Positions 16,623-25,593 of a stretch of DNA of 64,000 nt are shown one piece after another (positions within the stretch are counted from its first letter, which is position 1; every line of letters starts with the position of its first letter). The DNA is from Pilosibacter fragilis. Its GTDB lineage: Bacteria > Bacillota > Clostridia > Lachnospirales > Lachnospiraceae. The notes below the pieces were generated by a model. It was not told the DNA's origin. It was given only the letters and a program-made list of their open reading frames with translations, and ran no database searches. The position numbers were made by a program, and so were the translations under genes. The DNA lies in assembly GCF_032490495.1 (NCBI RefSeq), contig NZ_JAVYJB010000009.1, positions 62,001-126,000 of the forward strand, given 5' to 3'.

Positions 16623-17663
16623 ATGGCTGAAATGATGAAAGAAGTCGTTGTTGTAGAACCGCATAAATATGAGGTGCGTGAGGTTGAGATTCCTGAACTT
16701 GCAAACGAGGATGAAGTCCTTATTCAGATGAAATCCGCAGGTGTATGCGGAAGTGACCATCACATCTGGCATGGCTCCAATCCGTGCTCTACATATCCGA
16801 GAATTCCGGGACATGAGAATGCCGGTGTGATCGCAAAGATCGGTAAAAACGTGAAAAATGTGAAAGTGGGTGACCATGTTATCGTGGATCTTCTCTCCTC
16901 TTGCGGAACCTGTTACCAGTGTACGCATGGAAGAAAGAATGTGTGCGAGCATGTAAAAGTAAGAGGTTCCGGAGCAGACGGCGGCTGGAGAGAGTATTTC
17001 ACAGCGCCGGCAAAAGAAGTATACAAGATTTCCGATTCTGTCAAGTGGGAAGATGCGGCACTTGTTGAGCCGTTTGCAATCGGTTCCCACTGCACAGGAC
17101 GCGGTCGTGTGGTCGAAGATGATGTCGTATTTATCCTTGGTACAGGCACGATCGGTTCCATCATCTTACAGACATGTAAGGCGAAGGGCTGCAAGACCGT
17201 GATTTGCTGTGATATCAGCGATTCTTCCCTTGAGCGCGCAAAAGAATACGGCGCTGACTATGTGATCAATTCCAAGACTCAGGATGTTGTTGCGGAGATC
17301 CAGAAGATCACAGACGGACATGGCTGCACCGTAGCGTTTGACTCTGCATGCTTCCCGGGTTCCCTGACGATGTGCCTGCAGCCGGGTATCCTTTGCAACG
17401 CCGGCCGTATGGTACCGATGGGATTCTGCACCGAGAAAGAGGGCATCACACAGGCGATGATCAACCAGAGAGAGCTCGACATCATCGGTTCCAGAATGTC
17501 CCAGGACGCTTTCGAACCGACGATCGACAGAATGGAAAAGGGCGAGTACATCACGGACGGAATCGCAACAACATTCATCAAATTCAGCGAGATCGACAAG
17601 GTATTTTATCTGATGGATCATCCGGACGAGTCCGCGAAGAAGATGGTAATCCTGTTTGACTAA
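16623..17663 (+). CDS. Zinc-dependent medium-chain dehydrogenase (RspB / L-gulonate 5-dehydrogenase-like)
   Basis: This predicted NAD(P)-dependent polyol or sugar-acid dehydrogenase has 346 residues. Catalytic zinc ligands are in GVCGSDHH (Cys about 42) and GHENAG. The structural zinc motif has cysteines in SCGTCYQCTHGRKNVC. The Rossmann motif is ILGTGTIGSIILQ. Paired with an RspA-type dehydratase, this resembles the RspA/RspB arrangement in which RspB oxidises L-gulonate at C5. The exact substrate is inferred from context only. AGGAG stands before ATG 16623; start codons at 16632 and 16635 are also possible. Confidence 0.88.
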   Translation: MAEMMKEVVVVEPHKYEVREVEIPELANEDEVLIQMKSAGVCGSDHHIWHGSNPCSTYPRIPGHENAGVIAKIGKNVKNVKVGDHVIVDLLSSCGTCYQCTHGRKNVCEHVKVRGSGADGGWREYFTAPAKEVYKISDSVKWEDAALVEPFAIGSHCTGRGRVVEDDVVFILGTGTIGSIILQTCKAKGCKTVICCDISDSSLERAKEYGADYVINSKTQDVVAEIQKITDGHGCTVAFDSACFPGSLTMCLQPGILCNAGRMVPMGFCTEKEGITQAMINQRELDIIGSRMSQDAFEPTIDRMEKGEYITDGIATTFIKFSEIDKVFYLMDHPDESAKKMVILFD

Positions 17664-17689
17664 GAGAAATCTGAGAGGAGAATATGATC

Positions 17690-18451
17690 ATGGAATTATT
17701 TAATATTGAAGGAAAAAAAGCGATCGTAACAGGCGGAACAAGAGGTCTTGGCCATGGAATGGCAGAAGGTCTGATGGAGGCAGGATGTGAGGTTGCGATT
17801 GTCGGAACATCCGATAAGGTATATGATGTGGCAAAAGAATTCTGCGACCGCGGATTCAAGTGCCATGGCGTAAAGGCAGATTTCAGCAAGAGAGAGCAGG
17901 TATATCAGGGATTCAACGACTGTGTTGCTGCACTCGGCGGAGATCTTGATATCATTGTAAATGCACACGGCATCCAGAGACGTCACAGCGCCGAGGTATT
18001 CCCGATCGAAGAGTGGGATGAGGTTCTCAACGTCAACTTAAACTCTGTATTTATTCTTTGCCAGGAAGCTGCAAAGATCATGCTGAAAAAAGGCTACGGA
18101 AAGATCATCAACATCGCTTCCATGGTATCCTGGTTCGGCGGTCAGACCGTTCCGGCATACACAGCAGCAAAGGGCGGAGTTACCCAGCTTACAAAGGAGC
18201 TCAGCAACGACTGGATCGCGAGAGGCGTCAATGTAAACGCCATCGCTCCGGGATATATGGCGACAGACATGAACTCCGCGCTGCTTGATCCGAAGAATCC
18301 GAGATATCAGCAGATCACAGAGCGTATTCCGGCAAACCGCTGGGGCACAGGCGATGACATGAAGGGTGCCTGCATCTTCCTCGCATCCCATGCCAGCGAC
18401 TATCTGGGCGGAGCAATCATCCCGGTAGACGGCGGATATCTTGTAAAATAA
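17690..18451 (+). CDS. SDR oxidoreductase, KduD / gluconate 5-dehydrogenase type
   Basis: A short-chain dehydrogenase (253 residues) with the NAD(P) motif TGGTRGLGHGMAEGL, the NAHGIQRR motif (NAHG in place of the usual NNAG), catalytic Ser in IASMVSW, Y-x3-K in YTAAKGG, and the end VDGGYLVK. It is closest in appearance to KduD and gluconate 5-dehydrogenases, which interconvert keto and hydroxy sugar acids. ATG 17690 has AGGAG nine bases before; ATG 17684 would add two residues. Last gene of the sugar-acid operon, 26 bp after the Zn dehydrogenase, and closed by a strong terminator. Confidence 0.9.
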   Translation: MELFNIEGKKAIVTGGTRGLGHGMAEGLMEAGCEVAIVGTSDKVYDVAKEFCDRGFKCHGVKADFSKREQVYQGFNDCVAALGGDLDIIVNAHGIQRRHSAEVFPIEEWDEVLNVNLNSVFILCQEAAKIMLKKGYGKIINIASMVSWFGGQTVPAYTAAKGGVTQLTKELSNDWIARGVNVNAIAPGYMATDMNSALLDPKNPRYQQITERIPANRWGTGDDMKGACIFLASHASDYLGGAIIPVDGGYLVK

Positions 18452-18507
18452 CAGAATTGCTGCAAAACGGCTGTAAGACCGGATGCCGTCAGGGCAGAGT
18501 ATAGATA

Positions 18508-18553
18508 CCTCTGAAGCAGACAGATAAGAATCTGGTGCTTCAGAGGTGTTTTT
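18508..18553 (+). terminator. Terminator of the sugar-acid operon
   Basis: A perfect 11-bp stem CCTCTGAAGCA/TGCTTCAGAGG with a 17-nt loop, then TGTTTTTTT. Confidence 0.9.
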
Positions 18554-18722
18554 TTACGCGAACAACGAGCCAAAGTCCGCGCTTGGTATGAGAATGTGCC
18601 AGGGTGTTTTTTGCCGGTATGAGCAGAAAGACAGAAAAGGCGGTCATATTTTGGATAAAATATCTGATTTGTCTAAAAAATAACGTTAAACAAAAGATTA
18701 TTAAGCGAAACTGACAAAACAC

Positions 18723-18752
18723 TTGATTTATTTAATCTATTCATGATAGAAT
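18723..18752 (+). promoter_or_regulatory. Promoter of the hydrogenase operon
   Basis: TTGATT (18723-18728), an 18-bp spacer and TAGAAT (18747-18752), in the AT-rich part of a 490-bp gap. The rest of the gap shows nothing else convincing. Confidence 0.5.
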
Positions 18753-18944
18753 CAAGCATATGTTAAGATGAGTTAAGAAAAAGTGGAACTGTGAAGAGAT
18801 GGAACAGTTGTGAAAAATGGGAAAGACAGCGGCACAGGGCCGGCAGCAGGAAAATGGGTGTCCTGAAGAGGCGGAGCAATCCGCGCGGTTGATGTGCCGG
18901 GAACATATCCGGGGTAAACAAAAAAATGCAGAGGAGTGAATCAT

Positions 18945-20777
18945 ATGAGCAGATTGGAGATCATGTCCCCGACCCGCGCGCGGATCGTGATGGAGGGACT
19001 TTATAAAGATCTGGAGAGAAGAATCGAATCGAGCCCGCCTGGGCTCTGTCCTGTTGATATGGCGAGAGCGTTTCTGGAGCTCTGCCACGCGCAGACCTGC
19101 GGAAAATGCGTTCCGTGCCGGATCGGTCTTGGGCAGTTAAACCAGCTGATCCGTGACGTATTAAACGGAAAAGCGACGATGGATACGCTGGATCTCATGG
19201 AGAAGACGGCGCTTTCCATCATGGATTCCGCGGACTGTGCGATCGGCTATGAGGCGGCGAACATGGTCTATAAGGGGCTGATCGGCTACCGCGATGACTA
19301 TGTGGAGCACATCAAGAAAGGCCGCTGTACCTGTACATACAACCAGCCGGTCCCGTGTGTCGCGATCTGTCCGGCCCATGTGGACATTCCGGGTTATGTG
19401 GCGCTCGTGGAAGAAGGAAGATATGCCGATGCGATCCGCCTGATCCGGAAGGACAATCCGTTCCCGACGACCTGCGGTTTTATCTGTGAGCATCCATGTG
19501 AGGCGAGATGCCGGAGAAACATGGTCGACGACGCGGTCAATATCCGGGGACTGAAACGGTTCGCGGCAGATTACGCGGGTGTTGTGGATCCGCCGAAATG
19601 TGCTCCGTCGACTGGGAAAAAGGTCGCTGTCCTCGGCGGCGGTCCGGGAGGTTTAAGTGCTGCTTACTACTTACAGCTCATGGGACATCAGACGACCGTG
19701 TACGAGATGCTGCCGAAGCTCGGCGGTATGCTGCGGTACGGGATCCCGAACTATCGTCTCCCGAAAGATCGGCTGGATGACGATATCAACGCGATCTTAA
19801 AGACCGGCGTGGAAGTAAAATATGGCTTAAAGATCGGTGTGGACATCACGATCCAGGAACTGCGGGAACAGTATGATGCGGTGCTCATCACGATCGGCGC
19901 CAGCACGGATAAGAAGCTTGGACTTCCGGGTGAGGACGCGGACGGCGTTCTCTCCGCGGTACAGTTCCTGCGGAGTGTCGGAAAAGACGAGATCATCGAC
20001 CTGACCGGAAAGGAAGTCGTTGTCATCGGCGGCGGAAACGTGTCCATGGATGCAGTCCGCACGGCAAAACGACTTGGAGCGAAGAAAGTCAGCATTTTAT
20101 ATAGAAGACGGAGAAACGATATGACGGCGCTGCCGGGGGAGATCGAGGGCGCGATCGCGGAGGGGATCGAGATCGTGACCTTAAAGGCTCCAGCGTCCTT
20201 AGATGTCGGGGAAGACCACAAGATTCACGGCATCTACGCGACCCCGCAGATGATCAGCGCGATCAGGGACGGCCGCGCCAGCGTGAAGCCGACCGGAGAG
20301 CCGGATGTCTACATCCCGTGCGATGTCCTGATCAAGGCCATCGGACAGGATATCGAGTCCGGACATTTCGAGAAAGCCGGGATCCCGGTATCCCGCGGAA
20401 AGATCGTGACCTTAAAGAGCGGTGCATTTGAAAACATGCCGGGCGTCTTCGCGGGCGGCGACTGCTCCAGCGGTCCGGCATCTGTAATTAAAGCGATCGC
20501 AGCAGCGAAGGTTGTTGCGGCGAACATCGATGAATACCTGGGTTACCACCACGAGATCACGAGCGGAGTGGAAATTCCGGAGGCGAGCTTAAAGGATAAG
20601 ACTCCGTGCGGACGTGTGAACTTAATGGAGCGGGAAGCAGGCGAGCGTGTCTGTGATTTCGAGGCAGTCGAGAAGTGCATGACCGAGAAGGAGGCGAAGC
20701 AGGAAGCCGGACGGTGCCTGCGCTGTGATCATTTCGGATACGGAATCTTTAAAGGAGGCAGGAGTACATTATGGTAA
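18945..20777 (+). CDS. FAD/Fe-S oxidoreductase: NuoF C-terminal-like plus GltD-like flavoprotein, hydrogenase partner
   Basis: A 610-residue predicted electron-transfer subunit. Residues about 40-110 resemble the Fe-S end of NuoF (CGKCVPCRIGLGQL with a later Cys). Residues 125-190 hold cysteine clusters like GltD (CVAICPAHVDIPGY and CGFICEHPCEARCRR). The rest is a GltD-type flavoprotein with two dinucleotide motifs, VLGGGPGGLSAAYYL and VVIGGGNVSMDAVR, and a late CLRCDH. It overlaps the hydrogenase gene by 7 bp, so the products probably form a complex passing electrons between NAD(P)H and the H-cluster. ATG 18945 follows GAGGAG; GTG 18936 is the alternative. The direction and possible bifurcation are unknown. 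Confidence 0.88.
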   Translation: MSRLEIMSPTRARIVMEGLYKDLERRIESSPPGLCPVDMARAFLELCHAQTCGKCVPCRIGLGQLNQLIRDVLNGKATMDTLDLMEKTALSIMDSADCAIGYEAANMVYKGLIGYRDDYVEHIKKGRCTCTYNQPVPCVAICPAHVDIPGYVALVEEGRYADAIRLIRKDNPFPTTCGFICEHPCEARCRRNMVDDAVNIRGLKRFAADYAGVVDPPKCAPSTGKKVAVLGGGPGGLSAAYYLQLMGHQTTVYEMLPKLGGMLRYGIPNYRLPKDRLDDDINAILKTGVEVKYGLKIGVDITIQELREQYDAVLITIGASTDKKLGLPGEDADGVLSAVQFLRSVGKDEIIDLTGKEVVVIGGGNVSMDAVRTAKRLGAKKVSILYRRRRNDMTALPGEIEGAIAEGIEIVTLKAPASLDVGEDHKIHGIYATPQMISAIRDGRASVKPTGEPDVYIPCDVLIKAIGQDIESGHFEKAGIPVSRGKIVTLKSGAFENMPGVFAGGDCSSGPASVIKAIAAAKVVAANIDEYLGYHHEITSGVEIPEASLKDKTPCGRVNLMEREAGERVCDFEAVEKCMTEKEAKQEAGRCLRCDHFGYGIFKGGRSTLW

Positions 20778-22504
20778 ATATTACGATCGACGGAAAAAAG
20801 ATTTCGGCAGAGGAAAATATTACGATCATGGAAGCTGCCGAGAAGAATGGGATCCCGATCCCGAAGCTCTGCTATTTAAAGGGGATCAACGAGATCGCGG
20901 CCTGCAGAGTCTGTGTTGTGGAGCTGGAAGGAAAAGAAAAGCTGATCACATCCTGCAACAACCTCGTGAAGGAAGGCATGGTCATCCATACGAACAGCCC
21001 GAAGGTCCGGAATCACAGAAGAAATACGGTCCAGCTGCTGCTGTCCCAGCATGATAACCGCTGCGTGGTCTGTCCGAGAAACGGAAACTGTGGTCTGCAG
21101 CAGGTGGCATATGATCTGAATATTCTGGAAATCCCGTTTAAGCAGGAACCGGAATATCAGCCGTGGGATAAGAATTTCCCGCTGATCCGTAATTCCGCGA
21201 AGTGCATCAAGTGTATGCGCTGTGTTCAGGTCTGTGATAAGATCCAGGGACTCGGGATCTGGGATGTGGAAGGAACCGGTTCCAGAACGACCGTGAATGT
21301 CGCAGGACATAAGACGATCGGGGAAGCGAACTGCGCTCTCTGCGGTCAGTGTATCACCCACTGTCCGGTCGGTGCCCTCTCGGAGCGCGACGATACGGAA
21401 AAGGTCTGGGAAGCGATCGAAAATAAAGAGAAGATCGTTGTGGCGCAGGTTGCCCCGGCGGTGCGTGCGGCCTGGGGCGAGGAACTTGGACTCTCCGGCG
21501 CGGACGCTCCGGTCGGAAAGATCTTCGACGCATTAAAGAGAATGGGCGTCGATTACGCGTTTGATACGGTATTTTCCGCGGATCTCACGATCATGGAGGA
21601 GAGCACGGAGTTTATCAGCCGTTTCACAAGCGGCGAACTGAAAGACCGTCCGATGTTCACCTCATGCTGCCCTGGCTGGGTTCGATTTGCAAAGAGCCAG
21701 TTTCCGTATATGGTGAACTACCTCTCCACGGCGAAATCCCCGCAGCAGATGTTCGGTGCGGTCATGAAGACATATTTTGCGGAAAAACTCGGAGTTTCTC
21801 CGGATCAGATCTTTACGCTCTCCATCATGCCCTGCGTGGCAAAGAAAGGCGAGCGTGAGATGGACCTGTTCTACGGGGAGTATGCCGGACATGACGTCGA
21901 TGCGGTCCTCACGACGAGAGAACTCGTGAAGATGATCCGCTCCGCCCATATCCGTCCGGATACACTGGTCGAGATCCCGGGCGACAGCCCAATGCATGCG
22001 GGAACCGGCGCCGGTGTGATCTTCGGCGCGACCGGCGGCGTTATGGAAGCAGCCCTGCGCACCGCATATTTCACCTTAAAGGGCGAGAATCCGCCGGCAG
22101 ACGCGTTCCGTGCGGTCCGCAGTGAAGGATTCCAGGAAAACGCAGGAGTCCAGGAAGCGGAGTTTGCGATCGGCGACATTAAGCTGCGCACCGCAGCAGT
22201 CAGCGGCCTTGGAAATACGAGAAGACTGCTGCAGCAGATCGAGCGCGGGGAAGTCCACTACGACTTTGTCGAAGTCATGGCATGCCCGGGCGGCTGCGTC
22301 GGCGGCGGCGGACAGCCGATCCACGACGGCGAGGAGCGGGCGTTTGCGCGCGGAAAGAAATTATACGAACTGGATGCGGAATCAGAACTCCGGTATTCGC
22401 ATGAAAACCCGGATATCAAGGAAATCTACAGCGATTTCTTCGGAAAACCGATGTCCCACAAGGCACATATGCTGCTGCATACGGAGCACTGGAAAAACAA
22501 ATAA
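20771..22504 (+). CDS. hydA: [FeFe] hydrogenase catalytic subunit
   Basis: This subunit reduces protons to H2 or oxidises H2 at the H-cluster. The 577-residue protein has a [2Fe-2S] ferredoxin domain (about 1-75: CYLKG, CRVCVVE, SCNN), a His-ligand Fe-S segment (about 80-120), two [4Fe-4S] clusters (CIKCMRCVQVC and CALCGQCITHC), and the H domain. The H domain has all three signatures: TSCCPGW at 297-303, MPCVAKKGE near 353, and MACPGGCVGGGGQ near 503. The small C-terminal domain follows. Pairing with a GltD-like subunit recalls the glutamate-synthase-linked group A2 class. The maturases HydEFG are not in the window. Confidence 0.95.
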   Translation: MVNITIDGKKISAEENITIMEAAEKNGIPIPKLCYLKGINEIAACRVCVVELEGKEKLITSCNNLVKEGMVIHTNSPKVRNHRRNTVQLLLSQHDNRCVVCPRNGNCGLQQVAYDLNILEIPFKQEPEYQPWDKNFPLIRNSAKCIKCMRCVQVCDKIQGLGIWDVEGTGSRTTVNVAGHKTIGEANCALCGQCITHCPVGALSERDDTEKVWEAIENKEKIVVAQVAPAVRAAWGEELGLSGADAPVGKIFDALKRMGVDYAFDTVFSADLTIMEESTEFISRFTSGELKDRPMFTSCCPGWVRFAKSQFPYMVNYLSTAKSPQQMFGAVMKTYFAEKLGVSPDQIFTLSIMPCVAKKGEREMDLFYGEYAGHDVDAVLTTRELVKMIRSAHIRPDTLVEIPGDSPMHAGTGAGVIFGATGGVMEAALRTAYFTLKGENPPADAFRAVRSEGFQENAGVQEAEFAIGDIKLRTAAVSGLGNTRRLLQQIERGEVHYDFVEVMACPGGCVGGGGQPIHDGEERAFARGKKLYELDAESELRYSHENPDIKEIYSDFFGKPMSHKAHMLLHTEHWKNK

Positions 22505-22530
22505 ATGTACAGGTAATATACCGGATATAA

Positions 22531-22576
22531 AAACAGCATGTATCTGCAGGAAAAGCAGGTGCATGCTGTTTTTTTG
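22531..22576 (+). terminator. Terminator of the hydrogenase operon
   Basis: AAACAGCATG and inner bases pair with GCATGCTGTTT; the loop contains CTGCAGG and a T run follows. Confidence 0.85.
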
Positions 22577-22815
22577 CGACATCGGAAATATGAAAAAAGT
22601 CTCCGCAAATAGTAGTGTGATGTGTTAAAAAGTACAACTAGTTGATTGTGAATATACCATAAATATCTGTTAGATTTGTTGTATGTATTGGAGTACAATA
22701 AGTTTGTAAATAGGGAGGGGCTAAAACTTCCTAATTGCGAGAATTTCATCGTTGATTAGCCCGAAGATGAAAATAGAATTGGAAAACAGGCAATTTACAA
22801 AAAAGGAGGAACTTT
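22577..22815 (+). promoter_or_regulatory. Leader and control region of the abgT operon
   Basis: An inverted repeat TTGTA-N10-TACAA spans 22679-22698 and overlaps a possible -10, TACAAT (22694-22699), whose -35 is poor. Further on, GGGCTAA (22718-22724) can pair with TTAGCCC (22756-22762), giving a hairpin in the leader. No T run follows, so it is not a plain terminator. I could not match it to a known riboswitch. Confidence 0.35.
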
Positions 22816-24348
22816 ATGGGTACATCCGATACAAAAAAGAAACGAGGATTGTTAGAAGGATTTCTTCGCAATGTTGAAATCATGGGAAATAAAATTCCCC
22901 ATCCGATGCTTCTTTTCATCTATCTTTGTATAGCTACGATCGTAATATCAGCAGTATGCTCAATGTTACATGTCAGTGCAGTAAATCCTGTGTCAGGCGA
23001 AACAGTAGAAGTTGTGAATTTATTCAGCAAAGACGGATTCGTTAAGATGCTTACAACATTTGTGAGCAACTTTACAGGAACCTCAGCGTTAGGATTGACA
23101 CTGACATGTATGCTCGGTGTTGGAGTTGCGGAAGCTTCTGGCTTATTCCACACAGCATTAAGAGGACTTGCCAAGACGAAAGGTTCTGACTTAAAGGTCA
23201 TCATTATTTTCTGCTTTGTCTGTGTAATGGCAGACTGTACAGGCGGTGCAGGATTTGTTGTAATGCCGCCTTTAGGTGCATTGATCTGGGCCGCAATGGG
23301 ACGTAATCCAATGGTTGGCATGCTGGCTGCTTATGCATCTGTTTCTGGCGCTTTTGCGTCTAACCTGCTGATCACTTCCATGGATGTTGTAAATATGGGA
23401 TATACAGAGGCCGCAGCAAAACTTCTTTTACCGGATATCACGTTAAGCCCGTCCATGAACTGGTATTTCAGCATGGTATCAACTGTATTTTTAACGATCT
23501 TCTCCGTATTTATCACAATAAAGTATGTAGAACCGAGAATGGGAAAATATACGGGAGATTATGTAGAAAAAGCGGAAAATCCGTCTCCGTTAGATAACAA
23601 AGGGCTGAAATGTGCACTGATAGCATTTGGTATTTATCTGATTGTATTTGTGATCTTATGTGCAACAGGCATTCTGGCAGACGAGAATGGTTCCCTGCTG
23701 AATTCTGCAGCACCGTTAATGAAAGGCATGACAGTCCTGATCGCATTAATGTTTGCGATCCCTGGTCTTGCATTTGGTTTTGGCTCCGGCCGATTCAAAA
23801 AGTTTGATGATGTTGCAAGCGCTATGACACAGGCAATGGCGGGAATGGCATCGTATATTGCATTGTTCTATTTTATTGCACAGTTCTTAAAGTATTTTGA
23901 TTGGTCAAATCTTGGACTGATCATTGCAATCCATGGTGCAACGGCTCTTGAAAAATCAGGCTTGCCAGTATGGGCGATCATCATTTTATTCGTCATTATG
24001 TGTGGCTTTTTAAACCTTCTGATTGGTTCTGCGTCTACAAAGTGGTCATTGCTCAGCAGTATATTTGTTCCGATGTTCATGCTGATGGGATATTCACCGG
24101 CATTCGTACAGATGGCATATCGTATTGGCGATGCGATCACAAATCCAATCTGTCCGACATTTGCATATTTTGGAATGCTTTTGGCATTAGCACAGAAATA
24201 TGATAAAAAAGCAGGTTTCGGAACGTTAATGTCCAATATGCTTCCATATGTCATTGGATTCTTTGCATTTATGATAGCAGAACTGTTGATATGGTTCTTC
24301 CTTGATCTGCCGTTAGGACCGGGAAGCTTTGTGACATTTACCATGTAG
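22816..24348 (+). CDS. abgT: AbgT-family transporter
   Basis: AbgT proteins import p-aminobenzoyl-glutamate or related acylated amino acids, or export sulfonamides. The 510-residue protein has the typical soluble N-terminus (GFLRNVEIMGNKIPHPMLLF) followed by 11-13 hydrophobic helices. The conserved segments MADCTGGAGFVVMPPLGALIW and NLLIGSASTKWSLLSSIFVP are present. AAAGGAGG precedes the start. The next gene, an M24-fold hydrolase, begins 13 bp later, which suggests that the imported compound is an amide or dipeptide-like molecule that is then cleaved. The cargo is inferred. Confidence 0.92.
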   Translation: MGTSDTKKKRGLLEGFLRNVEIMGNKIPHPMLLFIYLCIATIVISAVCSMLHVSAVNPVSGETVEVVNLFSKDGFVKMLTTFVSNFTGTSALGLTLTCMLGVGVAEASGLFHTALRGLAKTKGSDLKVIIIFCFVCVMADCTGGAGFVVMPPLGALIWAAMGRNPMVGMLAAYASVSGAFASNLLITSMDVVNMGYTEAAAKLLLPDITLSPSMNWYFSMVSTVFLTIFSVFITIKYVEPRMGKYTGDYVEKAENPSPLDNKGLKCALIAFGIYLIVFVILCATGILADENGSLLNSAAPLMKGMTVLIALMFAIPGLAFGFGSGRFKKFDDVASAMTQAMAGMASYIALFYFIAQFLKYFDWSNLGLIIAIHGATALEKSGLPVWAIIILFVIMCGFLNLLIGSASTKWSLLSSIFVPMFMLMGYSPAFVQMAYRIGDAITNPICPTFAYFGMLLALAQKYDKKAGFGTLMSNMLPYVIGFFAFMIAELLIWFFLDLPLGPGSFVTFTM

Positions 24349-24361
24349 AGGTGAAATATAT

Positions 24362-25570
24362 ATGAGTATTATTGATGATAAAAGAGCACCGGAAGAACTC
24401 CGGGGATATGTAAAAAAGCGTATTGACAATATGCGTGAAAAAATGTTCCGGAAAGGAGTAGATGCAGCGATCCTCCTGAGACCGGAAAACGTATTTTATT
24501 TCAGTAATTTTAATCCGATCATTATCAGCCATGTTCCATATTTTATTATCACAAAGGATAAAGCGATTCTTCTGGTCCATGCAATTCGTTATGCACATGC
24601 GATGAATGAAGGTGCAGTGGACACGGTTATGTGCTATGGAAAATGGGGAAGCGCAGTACCAGTTGCACTGGATGCTTACGATGCAATCCGTGAAATTATC
24701 GGAGCTGAAAAAATCACTCTTGGAGTTGAAGGTGATTATGCAAGCGTAAATGTGGTAAAGAAACTGGCAGAAAAGCTGGATGTGAAAGGTGTCGTGGATA
24801 TCGCCCAGGATGCGCTTGATCTCAGATTGATCAAAGACCCATATGAGATTCAGATGTGCAGGATTTCTGGTGAATTTGTAGACTGTGGTGTTACGCATGC
24901 GCTTGAACAGCTGGAAAACGGGGCAAGTGAGGCACAGGCGGCGACAGAAGGTCAGTATGCGATGAGGAAACTCTGGCATGAAAAATATCAGAAATATGAA
25001 GTATCCGGATTTTCAAACTCAGAAACAGCTGATATTGACACACTGGTCGTATGGTGCATGTCAAATGAGCGATTAAATTATGGCTGCGACTGCCCGAGCG
25101 GATATGTTCCGATGCCGGGAGATATCACAATGCCGATGAGCTGGGCCCGTATTGGCGGATATAATGTGGAAAATGAACGAACAGTTCTGGTTGGGGATGT
25201 CTGCGAAGAACGTGCCCGCGCATATGATGCGATGCTAAGAGCTAGGGAAAATATTTTTAACATGCTCCGCCCAGGAACGATATTTGAAGATATGTATTTT
25301 GCCGCAATGAAAGAGTATGAAGATGCAGGATTTGCCAACATCCTTCCAGGAAGGTGCGGTCATGGAATGGGATTATCCACGCATGAATTTCCATCCGTGA
25401 CGAAAGGAAACAAAGCATCGTTAAAACCAGGAATGATCCTTACTGTAGAACCAGGACTTATGAGTGCAGAACTTGGAGCTGTCCGGCATAGTGATACGGT
25501 ACTTATTACGGAAGAAAGTTTTGAATTTTTAACAAAATCCAGAAGAGATAAGATCGTAATTAAAAAATGA
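24362..25570 (+). CDS. M24-fold (Xaa-Pro peptidase/creatinase-like) protein with lost metal ligands
   Basis: The 402-residue protein has a creatinase-like N-terminal domain (1-160) and a pita-bread C-terminal domain. Of the five metal ligands of M24 peptidases, His in GHGMGLSTHE and Glu in LTVEPGL remain. The two Asp around GGYNVENERT are Met and Glu, and the last Glu is Ser (VRHSDTVLIT). Creatinase and some amide hydrolases of this fold also work without metal, so a non-peptidase C-N hydrolase is more likely than an aminopeptidase. It lies between AbgT and a URO-D-fold protein with short gaps, an operon. The substrate is unknown. Confidence 0.85.
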   Translation: MSIIDDKRAPEELRGYVKKRIDNMREKMFRKGVDAAILLRPENVFYFSNFNPIIISHVPYFIITKDKAILLVHAIRYAHAMNEGAVDTVMCYGKWGSAVPVALDAYDAIREIIGAEKITLGVEGDYASVNVVKKLAEKLDVKGVVDIAQDALDLRLIKDPYEIQMCRISGEFVDCGVTHALEQLENGASEAQAATEGQYAMRKLWHEKYQKYEVSGFSNSETADIDTLVVWCMSNERLNYGCDCPSGYVPMPGDITMPMSWARIGGYNVENERTVLVGDVCEERARAYDAMLRARENIFNMLRPGTIFEDMYFAAMKEYEDAGFANILPGRCGHGMGLSTHEFPSVTKGNKASLKPGMILTVEPGLMSAELGAVRHSDTVLITEESFEFLTKSRRDKIVIKK

Positions 25571-25593
25571 TGTAATACGAATGAGGTGGTAAT

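Noticed and set aside
18676..18710. TAACGTTAAACAA before the hydrogenase operon as a Rex box
   Set aside because: The arms do not have Rex spacing and one arm has an extra base; too weak to report.
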